A stretch of 64,000 bases of DNA from Opisthocomus hoazin (Eukaryota; Chordata; Aves; Opisthocomiformes; Opisthocomidae), in assembly GCF_030867145.1 (NCBI RefSeq), contig NC_134418.1:56085682-56149681 (forward strand), read 5' to 3'. How positions within the stretch are numbered: the first letter of the stretch is position 1; every line of letters begins with the position of its first letter. This document shows, piece by piece, positions 13,601 through 28,600 of this stretch. The notes under the pieces are model-generated. The model was not told the origin of the DNA and did not search any database. It worked only from the letters and a program-made list of their open reading frames with translations. The translations under genes were made by a program, and so were the position numbers.

Positions 13601-16600
13601 GCAGATGGCACGACCTCGATTAAGTCCTGCCACCAGCCTGCTCTCCATATTCCTTCATTAGCCCCACGAAAGTTTTCTGTTACCACTGGTGAATTAATCA
13701 CTCTGCCCTGACTTGTACCAAAGTTTTATAGATCTCAACAGGAGCAAAAGTTGCAGTTCTTACCCAAATTCAGTTTGAGTAATGTAAAAATAAAAGAGCT
13801 TGCTATGAAAGTGACTGTGAAATGAAATGAATCATAGTCATTAGATGTTGGGTTATGAGTGCGTATGCGTTTGAAATTCTCTTAGTCGCTTGAAACGTAT
13901 AACTAATAGCCAGGAAGAAAAAATTGCGTGCAAGATGGTAAAGATCTTAAGAGTGTCACAGTGAAGGAGTAAATGAACTCTAATGCTGACAGTAATGTTG
14001 TGTTTTTTAGGGGAGGCAACAACTCAGAGCAGGGCAGTTCAGAAAGTGGAGTCACGACTACAGAAAGAAAAGTTTATACACTTTGAAACACATCTTTGAA
14101 GAAGTTGTTGAGAGTTTTCAGACTGAGTGATTTAATTTCTCTAGCTTTCTGTTAAATCTTTTAATAATAGCACCATTAAGAATAGGGAAGTTATACAAAT
14201 TACTTAATTGGTGATTTGTCTTTTGTTCGTTCTTTGGGATTTCTAATTCCAAACCAGTGCATCACTCTGTAACAATTCATGCAGAACCAAATGCATCATT
14301 GTCAACCCTTCCACTACACAGATTTTGAAGGAATTTTTTCTTTAGTGAAGATACACATTCTGTTTATGAGGAGAGGCCTTTTAAACTGGTTTATTCAAAG
14401 TAAACATATTTGAAAGGGAAGAACTACGTGATATATTGTCAAATGACATATCTGTTTTCAAATATCATTTTTACATAGGGTGATACAGGTGACAGAGGTG
14501 ACACAGGATCTGCAGGTCCACGGGTAAGTCTACTTCTCATTTCAACTCTTTATTTTGTACTCTTAGATTCAGTCCACACTATGAATTGAAATTGTAGCAG
14601 CAGCTCGAGTTAAACTAGTGAAACTGGGCATCTGACTCTGGTGGAACATGTGTTGCTAACTGGCCTTTGATATGAATAACAGCCCTTTCTACTATTTGAA
14701 ACCACCTTTTATTCACAGTTCATGGCCAGGATGTTACATGCCAGATGTTCTGACATTGTTCACGGCCAATACAGAACTACGGTATAGGAGCTGCTTAAAT
14801 GTTTAACCACAGAGGTTTCGTGTATTTGCTTTCCCACTGCAGCACAAGTCACTGTGTACTGACTTTATTGTTTATATTTATCTTTTTAAAAAAATTATTT
14901 TCCTTTAGAAACAATCTTTAGTTTAATGTTAACTTTTGTGGTTTGCCATAACATATTATAAATACAACAAGATTCCAACACAGCGTAATCAAGTCAAAGC
15001 ATGTGTCAGTAGTTAAGTGTCTAGAGTGGTCTTTGGCTGGTGTCTCATAACTTTTATGGAAAATACATTACAGGGACCACCTGGACAGAAGGGTGATCAA
15101 GGTGCAACAGAGATAATTGATTATAATGGCAATATCCATGAAGCTCTGCAGGTATGCAAACATAACAAGACTGGAATGGCTTTGTCTGGTCTGGGGAAAA
15201 GCAGCTTGACATCATTGTATTTCTCTATTGTGGAGGCCTTGAAAACGTTTTGTGTGCAAAGATTTTCTGACCTTATTAATCAGGAATCTCTTTCTATATT
15301 TGGAAACCAGGTTTGCTACTTGGTGTTAGACAAACTCTTTCCTTGATACAATTTAGCTGAGTGAATTAGTTTCATTTCCCCTGGAAAGTACTGACATCAT
15401 CTAATGAAGATAAAGCTGATTCATTGCTGGCTGTGGTGCTTAGTGCTGAATTCACGTGATAAACCACATACATAGGTTCAACAGAAGTGTCTGCTTTTCA
15501 GTTTATGTAGTGTAATATTGACATTTCTTTTTTTCCTTCTTTTCTTCCTCCTCTTCCTATAAAATGCAAAAAGCAGAATATTTGAGATTTGGAAATCGTG
15601 TCACGTGGATCCATTAGCAAGCTGTGGATTCAATCAGCAACTTGAGTCGTGTTAAATAGACCAGCACCAGTCTTCCCACTTATTCATTTCCAGAAAACTT
15701 ATTTTGACTGGTGTGCAGAAAAGTGTGCAGGATTAAAGTCGGGTTACAAAAAGAATGAATGAGTGTTTGCATAAAAGCAAAGTACCAAGGTGACACATGT
15801 CATTGCAGTCAAGGTGATTTACATTGCAGTATACTCAAATGCAAATTCTGTGCAGTGTAACTCCACCAAAGTGAATGCTTTGCTTATGTGCAACTGAAGA
15901 CTGAATTTGGCTCATTGTCCATCTGATCATTTTCTCACTGAGGCCGCTTAACTTTTTTTCTTGCATTTACTCAGTGGGAGTGGATAGATGTCTGGCCAGT
16001 CACTTGGTTTTCAAGACGCTTTTGAAAAATAAAAAAATCTCACTGCTTTTACCAAAATCTAAAAGCCTGTATGTCGTTAAGGCTAAGTCCACTCTTCTAT
16101 TGTGAGTGGTGTCTATGGGGAAGTCTACATAGGCATGTTGTGAGGCTCTGCATTTTATCTATCTCACTTGGTTTACTTTTAAGGGAATTCAAACACAGAA
16201 CTTTCAGTCATTTAAATCACTCTCTGAGTTAGATGCCTAAAGTAGCCCAAAATTAATGTAGCATAGTACCAGACACAGGTTTACCAGAGGCTTTTGCCCC
16301 TGTGTCTCCTGTATTCTGTCTTTGTATCTTAACTCTGGCATCAGTGTTACTTTCAAACTTCCTCAAAAAAGCTGCAGCACATAAAGAAGTCTTAAAAAGG
16401 GACTAAAGCCTATTGCAGCGGTTGAAACAGATTAGGAGGCGCTTATCCCATTGTAAATCATTTCAAATGTCATCACCTTCTGATCCAGGGCAACCAATAA
16501 TTGATATTAATGGGAATGGCTGTGCAAGGATGGTGTAAGTAAGATTATATAGGATCAGTCAAAACTGTCCTTGCCAAATCCAGCTCAGTCCTTTCAGATG

Positions 16601-19600
16601 GCAAGCACCCATTCCTAAATCTCCTGGTGCCAAATTCTTAGGGGCTCTGAGATTTGCAGCTTTCCCACAGCAGCAAATGAGAGCTTTCAGTGCTCAGCGC
16701 TGAGCTGTGAACTTGCACAGAATTTGGCCTGCTGATTTAAGAAGTTGACAAGAGTTTGCAATATCTGGGCTGCCTGTCTGCTTTTTTAGAATTTAGTGAT
16801 AAATCATCAAGCAGCCTAGAAGCTTCAGAACTATTTAGTTACTTTGCCTTGTGCCTCCTACTCAATCTCGTGTGTCAGTGGAGCATAAGACATCTTAGTC
16901 CATCAGCACTGAAAATTGTGATCTTAAAATTATCATCATAGTTCGAGCAAGACCCAAGCTGAGCGCATGTGGCTTTCACTTGGAGGACCAGATACAAAAT
17001 TTATGTCTCTGTCAAAACTGCTCTTCAGACCTATTCTGCAGAATTGTGTAAGGCAAAAGGCAGAAGCTGCAAAAGTTTAACTTTTGTAGGAACTACAGGA
17101 ACAGATATTAAAATCTGAATATGCTGCTGAAAAGAACCTATTAATGTGAATGTGCAAACATTAATTTGCAGTGGTTATTTTAGGCTTTCATATCTAGATA
17201 AACTCTTTTGCAGTATTTTTGAAGTTCTTGATATATTTCCATTAATATGTTAAAACGCAAAGGATATCAATATATTAATGCCGTGTGTTAGAGCACTTTT
17301 TTTTTTTGCAAGCAGTTTGTGTTGAGCAGGTTTCAGATTCTTGACAGCAGTATATATAGTTGCACTGACAAATGTAGATTCTTTTAATGCTTAAAAGAGA
17401 AGATTTGCAAAATATTAGTTTGCACATAGGAAAACAATTTGAAATGCTAAATATTTCTTGTTCTGTGTAGGCCATTATGTTCTTCACAGTCAATAGTAAA
17501 GCATGTGCAAGGAGCAGTATTTGAGGGATTTACATTGTTTAAAAATATAGATAAGCACTTTAATAACTTTTAAGCACTTTTTCACTTGCTTTTAGATTCT
17601 TCTTTGGCAAAAATATAGTGGCAGGTCAAGATCTTTTGCCTCCTTCCATGATGAAAATGTCTGTTGTCTTTCCAAACATTTAAAGCAGAATTGTAGTATA
17701 TACATCTGGGTTTGTGCAGCAGCAGTTTTGTATTTAGAACTTAATTTTTTTGTACATCTGCATTTCTGTATGAAAATCAATGTTATATCTCCACTCTAGG
17801 AATTGTATTTATTAACTAAACATTGGTGCAAAACCTGCAGAAATTGCAAAACATATGGCAAGCCCTTTGTTCAACTTAAGACACTAAGTTATCATGTTTT
17901 CTTAAAATGTTTAAAAACCCTTTTGGAATACTTTTGCTGTGATTTTGCTATTTAGTTATCATTTATTTGACATCTTAAATCATACAGAAACCTGCAGTCT
18001 TCACCTATGTAAAATCCTGATACCCACAGAAGCCAAGCAGCTAGTACAACACTGGGCGTTAAAAATAACATGTTTTTTACTCTTATTTTTTGGAGGCATG
18101 ATGTCTCCTTGATGCAGCTTAGGTTTTGTGCAGATGATAATTGTAGCAAGCAGAATAATGTATGTCCTTGTTCAATTCTCGTACTAATGTTCCTTGTTAA
18201 TACATTTTGCCAACAGAGGATTGCCACTCTAACAGTCACGGTAATTCCTATTGCATGACTTACTGTGTGTTGTAGAAATTCTCCTTTGTGTCGTAGCATG
18301 TTCATAATTCTGACAGTTGAGGTCATGTCTTCATTGGATGTCAACGCTGGTCATCATCACATTTATTTATTTATTTATTTTCTCAGCATGCCCATAACAG
18401 AGAATCCATTGTTGAAACCATTCAACAAAGGAACCAGTTCTGCTCCTGCTGAATTAATGGCAAAACTTCAGTTCACTTAAGTAAGAGACCAGAAAAATAC
18501 AGAACTCAGCATTTCTGTAGGTACACATCCGCTCAGATAGCTGCTTTCGACTTCTTGGTGTGTGTTCGCATCTGTGTATGTCTGTGCAGGAGTAAAGAGA
18601 AAATATGAAGCAGGATTTGAGTACCAAAAATTTTCTATTACCTACCTTATTTTCAGGGCTGAAATTCAGTTCTTTCAAACTGACTTGTAAAGAAACATCA
18701 TTTGGGAGTTTTCAGACCAGATACAAATTATTTTCTGAAAAAGGCCTGTCTCAGTTAACTATAAAGAAGTAAAGTAAAGCAGAAATCCCAACTATGAGGC
18801 ATTCTCTTGTTTCATCAGGTGTCAGAAATAAAGATAAATTGTTCAGCACCTGTTCCCAGAATGCGCGGATGACTGAATGCTCCAGTGCTCTTACACCAGC
18901 CAATTTCTGTGGGAGATTTAGCCACATCAGGCCAGACAGTTTCTGAGAATACTGACACCAGCTAGGAGATGCTTATAGTATTGCAGGTTCACCCTTCCCT
19001 TAAGGTTGCAGACGTGGTATAAGCAAATTATTTTATTCTTCTTTTTGTTTCAAGTTCTTCTCTGCAAGATTGCTTTTAGTCCTGTTTTCCCATATGTACA
19101 AATGTTCTCCCTGTATTAATGGAGGGAATTTTTGAATGTTGGGGTTTTTTAAAAAAAAAGTGTCGCCACTGTGCGCCATCCAGACCAATATTTGATACGT
19201 GACGCTGTGTCCACAACCTGAGGTAGAAGTGAAAGAAATAGTTACAACTTATTCCATGGCAATTTCACAAAGCACTGGGTATCTTCAAATGCACTTAGCA
19301 TCTTTTAGCAGAATCCTCTCTGCAATCAGTTGGAGATTTCTCCTGACCTTGGACTGTTTTGAATCAGGATGTGAGGGCTGGAGAATGTGGCTGAGGTGAG
19401 TTTTGGTCCCCCTGCGAATTATGAGGAGCTTTGCCATTTCATCAATAGGAGCAGCAGGACTTCATGAAAAAATAGGAACTGCACTGTTATTTTAACATTG
19501 GTTTTTGTGGTACCCTTCTGTTTGTTGAGAGTTGTCATAGCTTAAAAACTTGTCCATAACTGGTCTTGGTTCCACCTGTGTTAAACATCTAACCCATTTT

Positions 19601-22600
19601 GTCACGGTAGCTATATTAATATTCAGCCTGTGTTTCCATGGCAAGTCCTGCAGGAATTTATTTAAAAGCTGAGAGGTTTTTGTGTTTCTGTTCAGGGGCC
19701 ACCGGGACCACCAGGACCCCAAGGGCTGCAAGGGCCAAAGGTGATCTTCCTTATTTTACCCATTGTATCTTAAGAGTGGAGGTATTTTCTGCTTTTTTAC
19801 ACAATGTGTGCACACATGTACACAGAGCTCTCCTGTACAGCATATTTAACTACAATTTTACTGAATATGGCATGTTTCAAACTTTGCTTCCTAGCCTTTT
19901 GAAATGTAGCTTTCTAGAATAGGTACTTTGTTTAATTGCCACACACAGATGCTCAACTGAGAACCAGCAAAATCAATTAGTACTGAAACAGGGCAGAAGC
20001 ATCTACCCCACGGATCGGCACTGAGTCTAGTTGGAGGCCGGTAACTAGTGGCGTCCCCCAGGGTTCAGTACTCAGCCCAGTCTTGTTCAACTTCTTCATC
20101 AGTGACCTGGATGAAGAGTTAGAATATACCCTCAGCAAGTTTGCTGATGACACAAAACTGGGAGGAGTGGTAGATACACCAGAAGGCTGTGCTGCCATTC
20201 AGCGAGACCTGGACAGACTGGAGAGTTGGGCAGAGAGGAAGCTCATGAGGTTCAACAAGGGCAAGTGTAGGGTCCTGCACCTGGGGAGGAACAACCCCAT
20301 GCACCAGTACAGGCTTGGGGTGGACCTGCTGGAGAGCAGCCCTGTGGAGAGGGACCTGGGAGTGCTGGTGGACGACAGGTTGACCATGAGCCAGCAGTGT
20401 GCCCTGGCTGCCAAGAAAGCTAATGGGATCCTGGGGTGCATTAGGAGGAGTGTGGCCAGCAGGTCGAGGGAGGTTCTCCTTCCCCTCTACACTGCCCTAG
20501 TGAGGCCCCATCTGGAGTCCTGTGTCCAGTTCTGGGCTCCCCACTTCAAGAAAGATGAGGAGCTACTGGAGAGAGTCCAGTGGAGGGCTACAAGGATGGT
20601 GAGGGGACTGGAACATCTCTCCTACAAGGAGAGGCTGAGGAAGCTGGGCTTGTTCAGCCTGAAGAAAAGGCTGCGAGGGGACCTAATAAATGCTTATAAA
20701 TATCTCAAGGGTGGGTGTCAGGAGGATGGGGCCAGACTCTTTTCAGTGGTGCCCAGTGACAGGACAAGGGGCAATGGGCACAAACTGAGGCACAGGAAGT
20801 TCCGTCTGAACATGAGGAAGAACTTCTTCCCTCTGAGGGTGATGGAGCACTGGAACAGGCTGCCCAGGGAGGTTGTGGAGTCTCCTTCTCTGGAGATATT
20901 CAAGACCCACCTGGACAAGGTCCTGTGCAGCCTGCTGTAGGTGACCCTGCTTCGGCAGGGGGGTTGGACTAGATGACCCACAGAGGTCCCTTACAACCCC
21001 GAACATTGTGTGATTCTGTGATTCCCTAGGACTTTGCAAAGTAGCTGCACAGCCAGGCAGTGGCTCCTGTGCATCACTTCTGGCGGGCTGGGAATGAGGT
21101 GGACAAAGCGGTGTGCAAGGCACCACTGGCCACAGTGTGAGCGCATGTGAATGCAGCTTTATATTACAGTGGTGCCCACCCAAATGAACACAGTATTTTC
21201 TAACATCAGTAAAAATTAAAATGTGCACATGTAGGCAGGAGCCTGGCTGCAAACCCAGGCCTGCTAATCCCACCTGGCTGGCGCTGCACGTAGTACCAGA
21301 ACTGTTAGTGAGCAGCCCACACAGAGACAATGAATACCATATGCTGCACTGTACTATAAAATTTAAATAATAAATTTTCCTATACTTTAAATTTTAAAAA
21401 GTGTTGTAGTTAATGGACCCTCCTTAAATTGATTTTAAATTAGCTGAGGTAATTTTCCTGTTTCTTAAATACTGGATACATTGTATCTTCTATCAGTGAC
21501 TCTGTGCTTTTCCAAAAGTAAATATGTGTTTCTTCAATAGCAATACTAGACATTTCAATTTTAGGCTTCATCCAAGGTATTGTATCGAAATATCTCACTT
21601 TATTCATGTTAATTGTTTTGAGAAGTTGTGAGAAACCCGGTTCATTCTCCTACATGAACACTGATAATGGAACACAAAGTGTGCAGAAATGGCTTTTTGC
21701 ATTAGGATCTACCCAGCATTTCTGCAGCCTGGAATATGTTGTAAAACACAGAGGAGCTGGAGAATGGAAGAGACTGTGTTCCTTCATATGGGTGAGCATT
21801 CCCATTCAAAATTAATGACGTAAAGCAGAATTCAAACTTACAGGAGTTTGTTTCCAGAAACTTGCTCCCTTGGAGAATGCTATTCAGGTACCTATGCATA
21901 GGGCAATCTTGTGAATGTGAACTCTTTCACTGGGTGATTTATATTAGCCAGGGAAAGAAAACGTGAAGTCTGTCTACTCTACATATGTCGAGAGCCCTGA
22001 TTGCATATTTATTACAGTAATTTACAAAGTTTGCATTGGATTGGGGTCTTTTCACCACGCTTCTTGGGTTTTTGCTTTTTTGCTTTCTTCTTATGCACTT
22101 ATCTGGCCTTTATACAACTCAAAGTTTGTGTACTGGCCTAATCAGCAAGGCTATTTATTCAACATGTTGCATAAAGGTAGCGTATGTATGCTGTTCTTTT
22201 TGATGGAATATTCTCTGGTTTTGTTGTTTTTAATTATGGCAATTTACTAATCTCGGACATTCCTAATCAGTTTGGTTCATTTAGCACTGCCTCTTTTGTC
22301 TAGTGTCTGGGACAGTTGGGATAATCCAATTCCATCTTATCTTTTGCAGGGTGAAGCAGGATCCCCAGGAACTCCAGGAGCTGACGGGGAGCAGGTACAT
22401 TACGCATAAATCATGTAGTGCAGATCATGTGAGCAAAAATAGGTTATTTCAGGAGATTATTTCTGTGATCCCAAGTTGTAGTTTCGATTTCATAATCTAA
22501 ATAATAATATAATGATAGTAATTGACAAAGATTATTGTTGTGTTGCTGCGTACTCTGTGGTCTAATAATGGCTGCATTTCTACGTATCAATAACAAAGGT

Positions 22601-25600
22601 CAATCCATAGAATGACTTATTCTACTTATTAGGATCAAAGCTAGAATTCTGTTGGTGTCTGGTTTTTTACACATGACTTACTGAATAAGTACATATTTTA
22701 GGGTCCTAAAGGCTCAAAAGGAGATACAGGTGATCCTGGAATGCCTGGAGAAAAGGGAGGAATCGGACTGCCTGGCCTGCCAGTGAGTATGAAAAGTGAA
22801 TTAATTTTAGCTAAAATACTTGTAATTTTTCTCTCTTCCACTATCAGGAATTTCCAGTAGTGCTGATAAATTGCAAATGGGACAGAAAGCACTGAGGAGG
22901 AAAATTCTGAGATTGTTCTGCAGCTAATCTAGGAGGAGGTGTAAGATTGTCAGAACTTTTCATTCCACTTACAGTCAAACATAATATTGCTTTGGGAAGA
23001 GAGAGATTAGCTGGCATACTGATCAGATTTTTTACCTCTCTTGTAATGTATAGCACAACTTGGGCAAGTGCAGCTTATAGGAGAAAGGAGCTGTGTTTTG
23101 AACACTTGTCAGGAATTTCAGATGATTGAGGAGGGAGAGAAAATGTATCAATATTTATGGGATGCATTCATCCTATTCCTGTATACATACATATGCACAA
23201 ATGAAATTTCTTAGTAAAAATAGATTCATTCCAAAAATGTAGCCATAGTACAATATATGATGAATGTAGTGCCAACTTAGAATCATCATAAATCACAGAA
23301 TCTCAGAATGGTAGGGGTTGGCCACAATTGATAGCTGACAATATAAAAGCATATGTTTATGTTTGTTAATAGTTATTAATAAAGTAACACCAAAATATAA
23401 AAAAAGGAATTACATTGTTTGTGCTGTATTATTCTTTAAAAAAAAAATATTTTCAAACAAGTATTATCATTTCTAGATTGATTGCTAAGAAGATTAAAGC
23501 TGTTTGTAAATGCTGTTTTGTAATTATTTTATAGGGAGCCAATGGTATCAAAGGCGAAAAAGGAGATGTTGGTTTGCCTGGTGCCCAAGGTCCTTCAGTA
23601 AGTCTGAACTTCAGTGTGCTGTTGCAGTGAACATAGTAGTGCAGCAGTAGTTCTCCAGTTTTTGATTCTGAACAGTACTTCATATTCATGACTGATCTTT
23701 CCTGACGTCCTTGATGGTTCCTACATGAGAACTTTCAAAATATTTTGCTTCTTTGAATAAGTATTTGCCCTTTTGAGTATGAATGGACTTCTGGTCATAG
23801 AGCTAAATACTGTTTAAGAAATTCTAAAGATATAATCCTGTTCTGTTCAGTTCTCTCACTGTGATCAACAGGCCTGCTCACTTCAGTGGAAGCCGCCTGG
23901 CTCTGCAATGAATTCAAAGACAAATGCTTTGCAAGATAAAATAGAGAGATAAAACTGATGGGAAAAAAAAAGCCCCACCCAAATCTCTCTCAGCACCTTG
24001 TGTTCTGGGGATCTCAGAAAGTCCAGTGAGAGCCAGACCGGACTGACTTCAGCAATGTCAGGAATACTGACATGTGACCCAGGATAGACAGTAGTTTTAC
24101 AGGACCAGACATTCTCCTGATTTTTCAAAACATTGTAAAGGCATTTAAAAAAAAATAAAAAAACAACCCCAAAACAAACAAAAAAACCTCCCCACTCAAT
24201 ACCTTTATGATATGGGTGATTATCAGAGCACAGTAAATTAGGAAACCTCAGAGCAGGTTAACTACCACTACCTTGTCAGTGGCGACATGCCCTGGGTATT
24301 TGGAGCCATAGCTCTGAGGAGTCAAAGAGGTTACCCTCTGCCATCGCAGGACACGTGAGGCACACTGTATCTCCAGGTCTCTCTGAAATGAAAATTGTTT
24401 TGTTACCAATTAATTCACCCATTCATCTTGTTCTGCTTGTTTTCGCTCAAAACAAGGGTTTCAGTTTTCAGGAGATTTCACAGATGGTGGAATCTGTGTC
24501 TTACATTTCAAAGCTCACTGTTGCCACTATTGCCATCACTAACAGCTAGTGCAGCAGAGGGGTCAAGCGTAAATCTGGAGACCTGATTTAGCACTCCTGC
24601 CGCCACCTTGCAGGTTAAGATAACAGCCCTTTGGGATTAAACCCAGGAAGAGAGGTTATATTAAACTGTAAATATCATAATGAAATTCTCTTCCATGGAT
24701 TTGTTAGGAACACAGAAAACCAGCACAGAATATGCATGCACTAAACGCTGAGCAACCTGATTGCATATTTTAATGACTTTAGGGAATGCTTGGTACAACT
24801 GGGCTAAATGAAATAAAAGGAGAGATAAAGGGCAATTCTGAAAATATGCCAAACCCTAGCTTGAATTTAGTATCTTTTCCATTTGTCAGTATTGGGAAGG
24901 AATAACATCACACATCTTCTGTTTCTGTAGATTCTGTAATACAGAGACAACTAAGGAGCACAGGTTGGACAGGGGTCTGAGCAACCTGGTCTAGTTGAAG
25001 ATGTCCCTGCTCATTGCAGGGGGTTTGGACTAGGTGACCTTTAAAGGTCCCTTCCAACCCAAACTATTTTATGATTCTTTTCCATAAAATATGGAAGTTC
25101 AAGCATCGCTGCTCAGCACTGTGTGTTTTAGAGAGATTTGTTTCTTCCCCATAGTGTCTTAAAGTGTATCTTAGACCCTAGGAGTAAGAATCAAGAGAAA
25201 GGCATGCTGCCATATGGCACAGGCAAATCTAGACTTCAGGTACCCTGTCTGTCCCATCAAAATAATTCCCATTCCTAAATCCTGTTCTAGATGTGCTGTC
25301 GATGTGTATTGTTCTATTGCTATGTTTGTAAGTGCTTGCCAGCAGAAGAAGGGTCAGTCTGACTTTTGGTATTTGTGAGGGAGTTCTTTACTCTGCATGA
25401 TTTAATGCCATTGTTTTTTATCTGTAGATGATAGGACCACCTGGACCACCAGGCCCACATGGTCCTCCAGGCCCTATGGTAAGCTTGGGAGGAAGAGCGG
25501 GGCTAGAAAGGGCTTAAGCCCTCTTATCATTTTAAGGCCTGCTTAATAGAAGTGCTATGAGGGTATGTGATCATTAGAGAGGGACCTCTTTTAGGACCTT

Positions 25601-28600
25601 TTCTCCATGTTGTAAAATTCGTAGGAAGTAGGAAACAAATTGCACCTGCCTATGTTAGTGTTAACACACTAGTGGTCTGGTTCATTCTCTGAATCAGGTG
25701 TTTACAGTGGCTTTATTGGCAGCTGCATTTCATTTGTGAGAATGAAAATACAGGTGCAACTTGCACCCCGGTAAAGTGTCAAACTCTTAAAAATTTGTGG
25801 CATATTTTGATAATGAAAAATGGTATCTTTATTTTCAGGGACCTCATGGACTGCCTGGCCCAAAGGTAAATTAATGGCTGTCTTCAATAGTTGTACTCTT
25901 GATGTCTGCAAAGTGTCCTGCTTTGTTCTTTAGTGCATGCAACTGTGTTTTTTCTTATGTCTCATTCAATAAATATTTCTGATATTCTTAAACCTTAAAG
26001 CAGATTTTAATATTAACAGATAGCCTAAAAGCCTTTTAAATTTGCTGTGATTATTTCTGAGTAGTATTTTTCCTAAGCATTGGCTCAATCCATTTTTCAT
26101 ATTAATATTTGTGATGCGGCACTAAGTTCTTTAGTTTCCTGTTTATGGGCAAGTTACCCACCATTGCACTTGCAATTGGAATTACTCTTAAACGTAGAAG
26201 CATGTTATACGCTCAGGAAATGGCATCAAATAAACTCTTCTTCATTTGTGCTCTCTTGCATCTCCTACTTCTTCCAGTATGAATGGCCGTTCACCTTCTT
26301 AGGTGCCATGTACTTTGCTGACCAGTTCTTCATACATTATGCAAGTTCCCCAGCATAAGCTCATGTGTGTAATTTCATGTTTTCCGATCTGGAATTCCTG
26401 ATCAGTCAGGTCTGCAATACAGTTTGAACATTTTCCACAGCATAGTGCGTGAAGATATGCTGTAGGGACTCCCTAAGTCCATGAAAACAGCTCATGAGGA
26501 CAGAAGCGGGTTTTGGCAGGGTTGGAATATTTTAATTTGTGCTTTAATTCAGTAATCACCGGTAAACTAAAATTCAGTGTGACACTGTAGCATAGCATTC
26601 ATTAGGGCCAGTGGGTTGTCAGGCATGATCATTTTAATCACTATGGCTCCCTAATCACATGGCCCTTTCTCAAAAAACAAGTGAGAGGAGGAGGGTTTTT
26701 TTGGTTTAGTTTTGGAGTTTTGGTTTGGTTTTTATGGTGTGAGACAGAGAATCGCAGATCTGAATTGTTATGAGACTGTTTGTGCTACCTTGGCGCAAGA
26801 AGCCCAAGTCATAAATCATTTTTTGAAGTCGTCTGTTCCATCTTAGCACCAGCCCTGCCTTACCTCAGGCTTTTGGCCTGAGACTCAGGTTTTTGTGAGA
26901 TTTCTCAGGTCTGTTTCCAAAACTTCAGGGTTTTCAGTGCTACTGCTCTGAAAGTCACATCGAGTCAAATAGCAGAAGAATGAAGAAATGGCCACTTAGG
27001 CAGGGTGCAAAGCAGGCAGATGATGTCTGGAGTTACTTAAAGCAGCGGACTACATTCAATTCAGATTTAAAAAAAAAAAAATATGAATATGGTATAGGGT
27101 AACGGAATACATCAAAGGGAAACCTAGGAACAAGGCCATGGGGAGCAGCCGGGATGAAACACCCAAGTATTTCTGTTTCCCAAAAGAGGCAGGCGTGGTC
27201 AGTACTCTTTTTGACTGGGCAGGCCTCATGCTGGGGTAGTTTTTCGTGATGCAAGGATGATTTATTGGCAACTTCAAGCCCCCCATTATCCTCTTAGTAA
27301 TGTTTAATGTAATAGCCTCTCCATAATTTAACAATCACAACAAGAGAAGTGCCATTTCTTACTTTGTTTAAACTTCTCTGTATGAACACAGAAACTATGG
27401 ACCTCCCAAATAGCTTGGCATTGTATAACCTATACTGCTTCTTTTAATTTGTTACTCTTTAATTATGTATGCTTAAAGGTTTAAAATATCTTTATGTAAG
27501 ATTTTGCTGCAAGTTCCAGTTTGCTATGAGAAAAAAAAATATTCCTTCTGTATAAAACGTACTTTTCAGGTGATCCTACTGTAGAAACCTTCAGCTTTGA
27601 GGTTTATTTTTCTGAATGTTTTCTTTCGGTTTGACTTGTCTGTATAGGGTGGTTTATGGGATTTGAGGAAATTCCAAAACCCCCTGAAACTCTTCAAACC
27701 TTCTAACTATAGTGATAATTATTAGAAAAAGATTCAAAAGAATCTGTTACTCATAAGTTTCCTGTAGTTTTTTTCACACATATTTTAAATCTCCAGCAGA
27801 TGTTTCCCAAGTGCTTTTGCCCAGTACTCTATCAGTATGTAAATTGCCCACAGGCTCAGAAGGTTGAATTTGTGCCCTTGTTTCAGACTGGAATTTGCAG
27901 CTATTTCTGAGACTTGGTTCTGCTATCCCAGCTTAAACAAGCATTACAGCACCAAAAATTTGGCATTTGTACTTTTACGTTTAGGGTGAACCAGGGTTAA
28001 ATGGTCTTAAAGGATTGAAGGGTGAACCTGGTCAAAAGGGTGACAGAGGGCCCCTTGGTCTTCCAGTAAGTAAAAAAACTGAACCGTTCAATCTCAGTGC
28101 AAATCACAAACTTCTCTTTCTACTCCTGATGAACAACTCTGGTTTACTCAACAGCATACATAGAATATACCATGTCAGAGCAGAGCATCAGTCTTGTTTT
28201 GTTTTACCCCAGACCTGTGCTATCGTCCAAAGTAACGTCCTGTAAAACCCAGTGCTGTCAGATGTTTTTTTTGTTACGTGTCAGTTGAAAGTGTTCAGTG
28301 TCACAAGGATGCCATCACCCCCATTACGTTAGTCATACTGTTATTTAAGTGTTGTATGGTGTTTGCGTTAAAAAAGGAATCTTCCCTTTTCCCCCATCTC
28401 TTCAGTTATTCTTCCTCTGTTTGCACTTTGGCAGCTAAAATGGAGAGGTCTAACTGAGGAAAGTTAAAAATTGGTTTAGGGGAATTTTTTCTTGTTCTCA
28501 TTCATTGGGGATGGTGGATTGTTACTTTTGCCTTGTTCTTTAGAAAATTTCCAATCCGAGTGAGGCAAAAATTTTGTCTTAGAAAGAAATTAAGGACCTC

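Larger units (their letters stand above)
19741..22349 (+). other. COL25A1: COL25A1 intron with a sense CR1 insertion
   Basis: A 2.6-kb intron. About 1.0 kb of it (roughly 20.0-21.03 kb) is a CR1 retrotransposon piece, listed separately. The rest is AT-rich and unremarkable. Confidence 0.85.

Noticed and set aside
22698..22892. Antisense proline-rich frame
   Set aside because: Mirror image of a Gly-X-Y exon; the same holds for 11460-11654, 23453-23689 and 37422-37622 on the minus strand.
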